The position numbers were made by a program, and so were the translations under genes. A stretch of DNA of 13,098 nucleotides, taken from the NCBI RefSeq assembly GCF_000003605.2, contig NW_003142855.1, forward strand, positions 1-13,098, written 5' to 3'. Below the pieces are notes generated by a model. That model was not told where the DNA came from, did not search any database, and worked only from the letters and a program-made list of their open reading frames with translations. This document shows positions 1 to 8,282 of the stretch, in pieces; the first letter of the stretch is position 1; every line of letters begins with the position of its first letter. Source of the DNA: Saccoglossus kowalevskii (lineage: Eukaryota > Hemichordata > Enteropneusta > Harrimaniidae).

Positions 1-1522
1 TGGGGTATATTTATCCGCAGTTAAGTTTCAAACAAGATATATTAACACTTTCCTAGTTTCCAGTGAAATTCATTTCACAACATGCATTATTAATCACGTT
101 AAAAACAGGTATAATAGTATTGTTGTTGTAGTAAGTCAAAATGAAAAATACATAGTTATGTGTTCACTGGGAGTCAAAGGTGTGACAACACCACACATTT
201 CTATATTGATGTCCAAGGTTAACACCCAACATATTTTTAGCTTTGACAATATGACAATTTAGGGTAATTCCTATTAAACACCCCCGTTAGTTATAGTGAT
301 ACAAAAGTGCATCTCAACTCTTTTTACTAGCTCATTAAAATCGTACTTCCAGGGGAATTTCAGGGTCTATTTGAAAAACAACGTGCCATGGTGATGACAG
401 CTATGGGCAGTAACGAACAACATCATTAACAGTTGTAGTTCAGTCCAATTTATACATTGTAATTATATCTAACAAGGCAACATACTGAGTAAATGTTGAA
501 TGACATTCTAAAGTAAGTATTCCTTCACATAGATTTATTCGTGTAACTCCTATGTAATAATCAATTGACATCTATTCTTTGAAATATTTTATTCAGAAAA
601 CATGAGTGACTGCACGGTGTACATTTCAATTCATAATATCCTTACCGACTGACATGGAAGTTACATGTTACGACCATGATTATAAACTGAACGAAACATA
701 TTTATAGCTTGATTAAATCCTCCTTTCCGACTTTAATTAATCTCTTCATTGTTATGAGAATTGCTTATGTTGTCATTTTAACGTACAGTATGCAGCGAAC
801 ATATGAGCACATGATTTATATGTTTGAGACATGTCTAATACTGCGTTTAATCTAGTTGATATTTTCAGTTTAGGGTCAGTAATATGAAAGCTAACATGCT
901 AGAAATAATGTGAGACTTAATAACATATCCAACCATAAATATTCATGCGACAGTCGTATACAGATATTACATGTTCAAGAATACAAAACAAACTATTGAC
1001 TAAAAAATCCACAATAACAAAACAACTGATAAATTGTATATAAGAATACATAGTGTACAGGAAGTGATGTGAGGTTTCTGAGAGGGTTTTTATGTGCAAC
1101 TATACGTCTACAGCAATAAGTGGCATTAATGATGAGATCAAAGTTGTTCTGTAATACTATTATGTATTATTGTAACTACAAACTCATTATATGGAATGTC
1201 ATTCTCTACAATATCTTTGGTTTGAAAAGACAATGATAAGTTTAAAAAGTCGAGTTTGATAAGTCGCCATCACTATGTTGACATGAGGTAGTAGGTTGAT
1301 TCACCTCTACGTACAAAGAGATTTTACAATTGATTCTAAAGTGTACTGCCGGAAATCCTACTTCTCCTACCTTGTAAATGTATATACATCTGTGAGAGAT
1401 GCGTCTTTTTTAACTGGTTTTTAGAAAACTAACTTGCCGTAAAGCTAGCTTGATCACCTCATGAATAATTCACCAGATTAATACCTTAATTGCGTAATCA
1501 ACTATTATCGGATCATGCCTAA
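1..1522. other. AT-rich stretch without a recognised gene
   Basis: This stretch is AT-rich and dense in stop codons on both strands. A 60-codon open frame on the - strand (917-1099) has no recognisable domain and fits chance. A short + strand open stretch at 331-429, preceded by a good splice-acceptor-like sequence, is discussed as a finding but is too weak to call a gene. I see no tandem array, no RNA gene and no transposon end that I can support. It could be intron or intergenic sequence. Confidence 0.6.
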
Positions 1523-1570
1523 ATATGCGGTAAAACAAAGAATGTCACACTCACGGATAATGATATACCA

Positions 1571-2312
1571 TTGCGTAAAAAATGTGAAAGTAGCCGACTG
1601 GAGAGTTTGGAGACAGTTCATGGAGAAAAACAACCATCCTTAGTTAAAATTATGAAGGAATTGTCTTGTATTAGAAAGGATATTGCTGAATTAAAATCAG
1701 GACAAGAGGGCGTAGTTAAATCTGTAACATTCATGAGTGACAAATTTGAAGAAATGCCGACAGAAATTGCGCTACTCAAGAAGGCGAACGCAGAGCTAAA
1801 CCAAGATAATCACCGACTACGCAGTCAAGTTAATACTATAGGAAAGGACCTCAATGAACTGAATAAGTACCATCGCAGGATTAATTTAGAGATTACTGGC
1901 ATCCCAGAGACACGTGATGTTACACGTCGTATTGGTAAACGTGAAGATTCACAGCGGGACGATCGACCAAGACGTATAATCGTACGGTTCACCACCAGAA
2001 AGAAAAGAAATGTAATCCATGACGGAAGACGTAAACTGAAAAATATTACCACGAGAAATATCGGATTTGATGCTAAACCTGCACCATAGCACACGGCAAC
2101 TACTCGGGAAAGCGAACGAAGCCAGAAAGAGAGCTAAATATAAGTATGTGTGGACAAACGACTGCCGTATATATAAAAAATCAGCCGGCAAAGATATTAT
2201 TAGTAAGAAATGCTAGCATACCGATGATGTCATATCCATTCTGGACAAGTTTCGGATTATTCTTGTTGAAGTAGGTAGAATCATACCAAACGACTTTGTC
2301 TATTGTACTTAA
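1571..2312 (+). pseudogene. Decayed LINE retrotransposon ORF1 protein (coiled coil, RRM-like, C-terminal domain)
   Basis: This is the remains of the RNA-binding first ORF of a non-LTR retrotransposon. The open frame 1571-2089 begins at TTG and is open upstream from 1523; its first in-frame ATG is at 1652. Residues about 25-100 form a charged, heptad-like coiled coil (KELSCIRKDIAELKSGQEGV). Next come RINLEITGIPE, typical of the first RRM strand, then RRIGKRED and RRIIVRFTTRKKRNVI, typical of the second half. The 25-30 residues that normally separate these halves are missing, so a frame-keeping deletion is inferred. TAG at 2087 ends this frame. The match continues at about 2091 in another frame with RQLLGKANEARKRAKYKYVW and CRIYKKSAGKDII, meets TAG at 2214, then TDDVISIL, and closes at 2310. 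The family assignment rests on remembered motifs. No reverse transcriptase was recognised downstream. It lies on the opposite strand to the receptor exon. Confidence 0.75.
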
Positions 2313-3455
2313 AACATGCCTGATAAACAATGTTCTTAATGTGTAGCTTATAATATTTATCAGCAAACGAAATTTCACATAACTGCACACAACACAAGAG
2401 TCGAACTGGCACAAAAGCGGTCATGAATCCAACTTTATAAGTCATGGCATCCAATACAATATGGACAAGTCATCCATGTCATCGTTAATATGAATCTTAG
2501 TATAATTCATGAATGACATTTTACATTTTTGCTAAATGTTATAAGTTTATTATTATTATTTCCCGTAAGACCATTTTTTTAATAATAGTTGCTGACATTG
2601 ATAACATAAATTTCTTTATTTGCACAATATAGATGTAAAACGTGATAATATTTATTTGTCAAACTGAAAGCTCTGATCGAACCGCCTTGAAATTTGGAAT
2701 CCATTTCTGACATTCCAGATACATAATGTCATAAGTATTTCAAGTAACAGAGTAGAAAAACAAGTAGCGAAGTTCGTATGTGATAATGACCCAGATAACC
2801 TGTCTAAGTTTTGAATCAGTTAGATTATGAAGAGTTAGTACAAGCTCTACTTAGCTGGTGGTATGTACGCAACGAGTTATTAGATGGTCTTATCACATTA
2901 ACTTTACTACACCAAGGACTTGACAAATTACTGACATCGGATATGTTACTATTGTAGCACAGCAATAACAAGTTGTCAAATCCAGTAATTTGCTCTCATA
3001 CTACGGAGTGTGAAGCTTTCTAAAATGCGGACTCGTATAGAGGGCACACCATGATCTACTTGGTTAAAATTACCAGTTTCACTAACACAGATAAATTCAC
3101 ACAAAAACAGCCCTCAATTCCATAGATAACATTTTCAGTAGACAATCAAGAAGTTCCATACATTTTGTTTGATATAATTTACCTATCAAATTGCGACTAA
3201 GATTCTATGATGTAATGAGGATATTGCATATTACGTACGACACTTCGCTATTGAAGCACCGAGTCGCTGACTAGAGATGACAGGCTGTCACAAAGCTGCA
3301 TTTCACAAGGTTATCTTGCCTGTCCCATGTACTTTTCAATCACTTGACCAGATATTCTGTTGTCATGTTGTTGAAAATAAAAATTATTCTCTGATTGTAC
3401 ACGGGTAATCTTAATCCTAGCTACTGTTAGGACCTTTGTAATGCAACAGTCATCG
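2313..3455. other. Unassigned AT-rich stretch
   Basis: No gene is recognised here. A 49-codon open stretch (2808-2957, + strand, containing EELVQALLSWWYV) lacks a start codon and has no assignable family. A 10-bp inverted pair, CAAATTACTG at 2925-2934 and CAGTAATTTG at 2983-2992, could form a weak stem with a loop of about 48 nt. Part of the right flank could still be LINE-derived sequence, but I cannot show it. Confidence 0.5.
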
Positions 3456-3525
3456 TACGAGACTTAGTCGAATGTGAGGCTCAGTGCGAGACTTATTGGA
3501 ATGCGAGCCATAGTAAGTGACTTAA
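3456..3525. repeat. 29-bp minisatellite, left block
   Basis: Two full diverged units and the first 12 bases of a third are present, starting at 3456, 3485 and 3514. Each has the form TACGAGACTT followed by about 19 bases (GATGGAATGCAAGACTTAG in the main block). The block breaks off at TTAA (3522-3525), where the inverted-repeat element begins. It resumes at 4021 in the correct register, so this and the right block were once one array. Confidence 0.85.
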
Positions 3526-4020
3526 GGTAGAAGCCTAGTCATAATTTTTGACAAAATTGGTCATAAATCGCACGACAATGTTCATTAGTTTATTATGTAC
3601 AATAATGAAGCAAATGTCATATGGTACAATGAAATAGCATTATTTTGTGTTTCTAATATTTCTTGAAAATTGCTATTTTTAGAACAATTTCATAGAACAC
3701 ACTGTTTTAAATCCCAGATTATTTAAATAATTCAGAACAACAAAAAGTTCTCCATCATTGACAATATATAATTTATTCAGCCTATGTCACCAGGCTACAA
3801 TTTGAGATATTGCATATCTCTACCATAGGAACCTGTGGTAAAAATGTTATAATACTGCCAATATGGCGACTTTCCACTAAAATACAACCAATTTTTCGAA
3901 AAAAAGGCTGGTGACCCCCAACTTTTTTAGGTCAATATCCTTATATTGCCTTAGAGTACAATTTATTGCAAAATGAATAAATTCTGGGTTTTTAAATTCA
4001 TGAGTAGGCTTCTACCTTAA
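3522..4020. mobile_element. 491-bp TTAA-flanked non-autonomous DNA transposon (MITE), piggyBac-like target
   Basis: The element occupies 3526-4016 and is bordered by TTAA at 3522-3525 and 4017-4020. Its ends are inverted repeats: GGTAGAAGCCTA at 3526-3537 and the exact complement TAGGCTTCTACC at 4005-4016. Weaker pairing continues inward (TCATAATTT against TCATGAATTT). There is no long open frame, so it cannot encode its own transposase. TTAA target duplication is the hallmark of the piggyBac superfamily, although the terminal GG does not match the CC start commonly seen in that group, so the family is only inferred. Removing the element with one TTAA restores a 29-bp minisatellite unit, which directly supports insertion into a pre-existing array. 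Confidence 0.85.
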
Positions 4021-4392
4021 TAGAACGCAGAATGAAAAATACTACTGTGATACTTAGTGGAAGCGAGACTTAGTACGAGACTTGATGGAATGCGAGACTT
4101 AGTACGAGACTTGATGGAATGCAAGATTAGTACGAGACTTGATGGAATGCAAGACTTGGTACGAGACTTGATGGAATGCAAGACTTAGTACGAGACTTGA
4201 TGGAATGCAAGACTTGGTACGAGACTTGATGGAATGCAAGACTTAGTACGAGACTTGATAGAATGCAATAATTAGTACGAGACTTGGTGGAATTGCGAGA
4301 CTTAGTTCGAGACTTGATGGAATGCAAGACTTAGTACGAGACTTGGTGGAATTGCCAGACTTACTGCGAGACTTGGTAAAATGCGAGAGTAG
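4021..4392. repeat. 29-bp minisatellite, right block (about 12 units)
   Basis: The unit reads TACGAGACTTGATGGAATGC followed by AAGACTTAG. Unit starts fall at 4074, 4103, 4131, 4160, 4189, 4218, 4247, 4276, 4306, 4335 and 4365, so spacing is 29 with single-base changes to 28 or 30. Bases 4021-4073 hold degenerate units. Central units are nearly identical and alternate TTAGTAC and TTGGTAC. On the - strand the array begins only about 11 nt after the 5' splice site of the receptor exon, so it is intronic. Open frames across it are translated repeat. Confidence 0.95.
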
Positions 4393-4403
4393 GTAATCTT
4401 TAT

Positions 4404-4409
4404 ACTTAC
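4404..4409 (-). other. 5' splice site (GTAAGT) of the receptor exon
   Basis: On the - strand the exon ends ...GACTTGGCC and is followed by GTAAGTATAAAG, a full match to the intronic donor consensus. A second GTAAGT lies at 4364-4359, inside the last minisatellite unit and 45 nt further on. Confidence 0.7.
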
Positions 4410-4534
4410 GGCCAAGTCATATTCCGAGTACAGATCCATAAAAAAGAAGACGTAATCGCCATTTGTGTATCCTAGTGATGATGCCACCAATAACATTTCT
4501 CGTGATGCATTCTTACTGGCAGCCAGAATAATAA
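4410..4534 (-). CDS. Internal exon of a receptor guanylyl cyclase / natriuretic-peptide-receptor-like protein (ligand-binding domain)
   Basis: The 125-nt exon reads two bases of a split codon plus 41 complete codons. It contains REMLLVASSLGYTNGDYVFF and then FMDLYSEYDLA. The pattern of a hydrophobic strand, then R-x-ML-x-A, LG-x-TNGDYVFF and a DL(F/Y) end is what I know from the membrane-distal ANF-receptor fold of natriuretic peptide receptors and other receptor guanylyl cyclases. These are surface receptors that bind peptide ligands and make cGMP. Splice borders are strong: acceptor CTGTTCCTTAATTCTAG before 4534 and donor GTAAGT at 4409-4404. The exon is phase 1 at its start and phase 0 at its end. 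No neighbouring exon was recognised in the window, so flanking introns must be long. A truncated NPR-C-type receptor lacking the cyclase, or a pseudogene, cannot be excluded. The family call is from motif memory, not a search. Confidence 0.68.
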
Positions 4535-4943
4535 CTAGAATTAAGGAACAGTACATGTAAGAATAATACTTTCACTAGAAAATCTGTTAACCATCATATA
4601 AGTTACAAAATTATATATTGTATTAATGAAATAAAAGTTAGAGATTGTCACATGCAACGTAATATTACCGTAATTGGTATAGTACAGGTGTGATGGTTCA
4701 AATACCAAAATGGCAACAGTAACAGAAAGACTTCCCTGGCGGCGATGATAACATACGAACACGGAGCCAACAGATGAGGTTTCAACTGGTACTGGTATTA
4801 TTATACTCTGCAAACATCAAGTACAATAACGCGGTAAAACTCCACTACTCCACTAACTAGATACTTAAATTCCAATACAATTCAACGGGATCTCCGATCT
4901 GAAATCAGTGCTGAACAACTCCCCTATATTTACCCCCACTGTC
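4535..4943. other. Probable intron upstream of the receptor exon
   Basis: On the - strand this should be intron preceding the 4410-4534 exon; it ends in the polypyrimidine-rich acceptor. The stretch 4680-4813 is open for dozens of codons on the - strand and is preceded by an acceptor-like ATGTTTGCAG, but its product (for example VFVCYHRRQGSLSVTV) matches no part of the receptor family that I recognise and there is no strong donor. I leave it uncalled. Confidence 0.45.
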
Positions 4944-4952
4944 TATAAATAG
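4944..4952. promoter_or_regulatory. TATA-like box TATAAATAG
   Basis: TATAAATAG sits inside a near-symmetric GTCTATAAATAGAC, so it reads as TATA-like on either strand. On the - strand the heat-shock elements lie 46-168 bp upstream of it, the usual order in heat-shock promoters. An initiator-like TTCAGCA follows, but about 39 bp away, rather farther than usual. Whether it is a working promoter is inference. Confidence 0.3.
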
Positions 4953-4997
4953 ACCATTACATCAGCATACATAATGAGTCTGGAATTTACTACAAAT

Positions 4998-5010
4998 TTC
5001 TAGAATGTTC
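4998..5010. promoter_or_regulatory. Heat-shock element 1 (perfect three-unit)
   Basis: TTCTAGAATGTTC fits TTCnnGAAnnTTC, the trimeric HSF binding consensus, at all nine fixed positions. It is the first of three such sites within 115 bp. Confidence 0.55.
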
Positions 5011-5068
5011 CATTACCTTCTATTGCCTCCTACAGTGTTCTATTACCTATTCAACCATTTTCTAAAAA

Positions 5069-5081
5069 ATCTAGAATATTC
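5069..5081. promoter_or_regulatory. Heat-shock element 2 (one mismatch)
   Basis: ATCTAGAATATTC matches the TTCnnGAAnnTTC consensus except for the first base. Its CTAGAATATTCCA core resembles that of element 1, so these sites may be copies of a short degenerate repeat. Confidence 0.45.
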
Positions 5082-5099
5082 CACCCAGACACAGTACGG

Positions 5100-5112
5100 T
5101 TCTAGAACATTC
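5100..5112. promoter_or_regulatory. Heat-shock element 3 (perfect three-unit)
   Basis: TTCTAGAACATTC matches all nine fixed positions of the trimeric HSF site. It is the outermost of the cluster when read from the - strand TATA-like box. Confidence 0.55.
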
Positions 5113-5192
5113 TCAGTGACACGGAAGTGGTAAATAAGTCGTATGCGACAGAGATGTTCAGCTTGTACACACACATTCCATGTACATGTCAC

Positions 5193-5313
5193 CACGTGAC
5201 TCTAAAATTGAGATAGTGAATGGAGCAGATAGAACACTCTTGTAAAATATACACATTTATCCAGTGACAAGCAAGGGAATGTAACACGTGACTTCAAAGG
5301 TGTTTTGACGTCA
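5193..5313. promoter_or_regulatory. Two CACGTGAC E-boxes and a CRE palindrome
   Basis: CACGTGAC occurs at 5193-5200 and again at 5285-5292; this is the core bound by USF/TFE-type bHLH-zip factors. TGACGTCA, the full cAMP-response palindrome bound by CREB/ATF, is at 5306-5313. Single short motifs occur by chance, but three in 121 bp next to the heat-shock elements is notable. Confidence 0.35.
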
Positions 5314-5400
5314 TCTCTCGTATAGAATCATCAGATCATTTCCTAATTATTTTGTTCCATGTGCCAGAATTTAACTGCCATCTGTGATATACCTTATTTT

Positions 5401-7345
5401 AGGCATGTCTCCTTTCACTCGAAGGGTCAATCAGTAGATTGTCTAGGCATGTGTACTTTCACTTGAAGGGACAATCAGTAGATTGCCTAGGCATGAGTAC
5501 TTTCACTTGAAGGGACAATCAGTAGATTGCCTAGGCATGTCTCCTTTCACTTGAAGGAACAATCAGTAGATTGCCTAGGCATGTCTCCTTTCACTTGAAG
5601 GGACAATCAGTAGATTGCCTAGGCATGTCTCGTTTCAGTTGAAGGGACAATCAGTAGACATGCCTAGGCATGTCTCCTTTCACTTGAAGGAACAATCAGT
5701 AGATTGCCTAGGCATGTGTACTTTCACTTGAAGGGACAATCAGTAGATTGCCTAGGCATGTCTCCTTTCACTTGAAGGGACAATCAGTAGACATGCCTCG
5801 GCATGTCTCCTTTCACTCGAAGGGACAATCAGTAGATTGCCTAGGCACGTCTCCTTTCACTTGAAGGGACAATCAGTAGATTGCCTAGGCATGTCTCCTC
5901 TACTTGAAGGGACAATCAGTAGATTGCCTAGGCATGTCTTCTTTCACTTGAAGGGACAATCAGAAGACATGCCTAGGAATGTCTTCTTTCACTTGAAGGG
6001 ACAATCAGTAGATTGCCTAGGCATGTCTTCTTTCACTTGAAGGAACAATCAGTAGATTGCCTAGGCATCTCTCCTTTCACTTGAAGGGACAATCAGTAGA
6101 TTGCCTAGGCAAGTCTCCTTTCACTTGAAGGGACAATCAGTATATTGCCTAGGCATGTCTTCTTTCACTTGAAGGAACAATCAGTAGATTGCCTAAGCAT
6201 GTCTCCTTTCACTTGAAAGGACAATCAGAAGACATGCCTAGGCATGTCTTCTTTCATTTGAAGGGACAATCAGTAGATTGCCTATGCATGTCTCCTTTCA
6301 CTTGAAGGGACAATCAGTAGATTGCCTAGACATGTCTCCTTTCACTTGAAGGGACAATCAGTAGATTGCCTAGGCATGTCTCCTTTCAGTTGAAGGGACA
6401 ATCAGTAGATTGCCTATGCATGTCTCCTTTCACTTGAAGGGACAATCGGTAGATTGCCTAGGCATGTCTCCTCTACTTCAAGGGACAATCAGTAGATTGT
6501 ATATGCATGTTTCCTTTCACTTGAATGGACAATCAGTAGATTGCCTAGGTATGTATTCTTTCAGTTGAAGGGACAATCAGTAGATTGCCTAGACATGTCT
6601 CTTTTCACTTGAAGGGACAATCAGTAGATTGCCTAGGCACGTCTTCTTTCGCTGAAGGAACAATCAGTAGATTGCCTAGGTATGTCTTCTTTCACTTGAA
6701 TGGACAATCAGTAGATTGCCTAGGCATGTCTTCTTTCACTTGAAGGGACAATCAGTAGATTGCCTAGGCATGTCTTTCTTTCACTCGAAGGAACAATCAG
6801 TAGATTGCCTAGGCATGTCTTCTTTCATTTGAAGGGACAATCAGTAGATTGCCTAGACATGTCTCCTTTCACTTGAAGGGACAATCAGTAGATTGCCTAG
6901 GCATGTCTTCTTTCACTTGAAGAGACAATCAGTAGATTGCCTAGGCATGTCTTCTTTCACTCGAAGGGACAATCAGTAGATTGCCTAGGCATGTCTCCTT
7001 TCACTTGAAGGGACAATCAGTAGATTGCCTAGACATGTCTCTTTTCACTTGAAGGGACAATCAGTAGATTGCCTAGGCATGTCTCCTTTCACTTGAAGGG
7101 ACAATCAGTAGATTGCCTAGGCATGTCTTCTTTCACTCGAAGGAACAATCAGTAGATTGCTTAGGTATGTCTTCTTTCACTTGAAGGGACAATCAGTAGA
7201 TTGCCTAGGCATGTCTCCTTTCACTTGAAGGGACAATCAGTAGATTGCCTAGGCATGTCTCTTTTCACTTGAATGGACAATCAGTAGATTGCCTAGGTAT
7301 GTCTTATTTCACTTGAAGGGACAATCAGTAGATTGCCTAGGCATA
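5401..7345. repeat. 44-bp tandem array, about 44 units
   Basis: The unit is AGGCATGTCTCCTTTCACTT, then GAAGGGACAATCAGTAGATT, then GCCT. First and last copies of AGGCAT are at 5401 and 7339, a distance of 1938 bases or 44 units allowing for small indels. Units differ mainly at CTCCT/CTTCT, AAGGGA/AAGGAA and GGCATG/GACATG or GGTATG. A few units are 45 bp because ATTGCCT is replaced by ACATGCCT; two near 5895 and 6470 are shortened (CTCCTCTACTT). Almost every junction has TGCCTAGGCA, a 10-bp palindrome with an AvrII site. Since 44 is not a multiple of 3, a frame cycles through three readings, which explains the short repeat-translating open frames at 5837-6040 and 7289-7483. Confidence 0.97.
6227..6252. 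repeat. 26-bp perfect palindrome within the 44-bp array
   Basis: AGAAGACATGCCT is followed directly by its exact complement AGGCATGTCTTCT with no spacer. It arises where a 45-bp variant unit ending CAGAAGACATGCCT meets a unit beginning AGGCATGTCTTCT. Related copies are a 20-bp perfect palindrome at 5656-5675 and versions with one altered base at 5789-5808 and 5962-5987. Confidence 0.95.
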
Positions 7346-8282
7346 TTTTATACTCAGATTGATACACCATTCGATATATATCACGCTGTTTACCAGACAC
7401 TGACCATACTATTTTTTCAATTAATACCTTGGAGACCGGTCGGTGTACAATCAACGCAATTGAAAGCAGCCATGTTTTATTAAACAGTTAAGTGGCCTAT
7501 TTATGATAAACTCAAGTGACAATCAATCAAAAATGTTACGTTTCAAATAACATTGATATTCAGACGTACCTCATTTGTCAGTGAGTTTATGCGGTCTATG
7601 GATGACGTAATACACTCTTCTTTGCTATCTAATAATTTAGGGGTAGATGAAGGGGATACGGGCAGATTTCACAATGAAAGTATCACGGAATGAATAATTG
7701 TAAATAGTAAATTGGGAAAAGCTATCAGACGTGGCAAGCTGTCAGGTGATTTTAGTAAACACTCAGCCAATGTTATTTTACTTTTGTTGAAAATATCTAA
7801 ATTTTTTAGTACCCCTGAACAGAAAAGTACCAATTCGGGAACGTTCGATTTCCCGGTATAATTTTTAATTAAAGAAATTGAACACAATGTTTACTGATGT
7901 CACATGTTGACACATGACTTTTTTCCCCATTTTATGCTGACAATGTGGCCATTTTTGCTACCTCTACGTCCACATAAAGAAATCCACAGAAGCCTATTAA
8001 TGCTCTCGGTAATTTTTGAAAAAATATGAGATCATAACAGTCGGTTCGCAGTTGTATCTCATTATAAATATTTAGGTCAAGTTTTATCATGTCAAAATCT
8101 GGTCAAACTTAGCCAGACGAGCAAATAAACATGAGGAAATGATGACGGTTACTTTCCTTTAAAAGTTCACTTTAAACTGTTTGAGCTCTGTCATACTTTC
8201 AATTTTTAGTTACGTGATTTCAATATTGCGAGGCAATTGTAAGGGTGCATAGAAAATAGTGTAGACGTCTACTATTCAAACG
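7346..8282. other. Unassigned stretch between tandem repeats
   Basis: No recognised gene. On the + strand the frame 7520-7861 is open except for one TGA at 7691. On the - strand there is a 72-codon open frame (7669-7887) and a short exon-like piece (7570-7628) with acceptor and donor. These overlap and cannot all be real; none matches a family I know. Confidence 0.4.

Noticed and set aside
1825-2191. - strand open frames opposite the LINE ORF1
   Set aside because: They are antisense shadows of the coding remnant; the + strand carries the family motifs.
2460-2540. Start of a LINE ORF2 after the ORF1 remnant (MNLSIIH-like peptides)
   Set aside because: Fragments are in several frames with frequent stops and no endonuclease motif follows.
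2808-2957. 49-codon + strand stretch with EELVQALLSWWYV, faintly recalling the SMN C-terminal SWY motif
   Set aside because: Only a few residues match, the tyrosine/glycine box that should follow is absent, and there is no start codon or convincing splice site.
4127-4327. - strand open frame with SIKSRTKS-type repeats
   Set aside because: It is the translated 29-bp minisatellite and lies in the intron of the receptor exon.
4680-4813. Upstream exon of the receptor on the - strand
   Set aside because: The frame is open and an acceptor-like GTTTGCAG precedes it, but the peptide does not fit the receptor domain and no good donor ends it.
5837-6040. Open frame translating the 44-bp repeat (MPRHVSFHLKGQS...)
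   Set aside because: It is a frame passing through successive 44-bp units; repeat length is not a multiple of 3 and no conserved protein is implied.
5401-7345. CRISPR array
   Set aside because: Units are directly abutting 44-mers with no unique spacers, and the context is eukaryotic.
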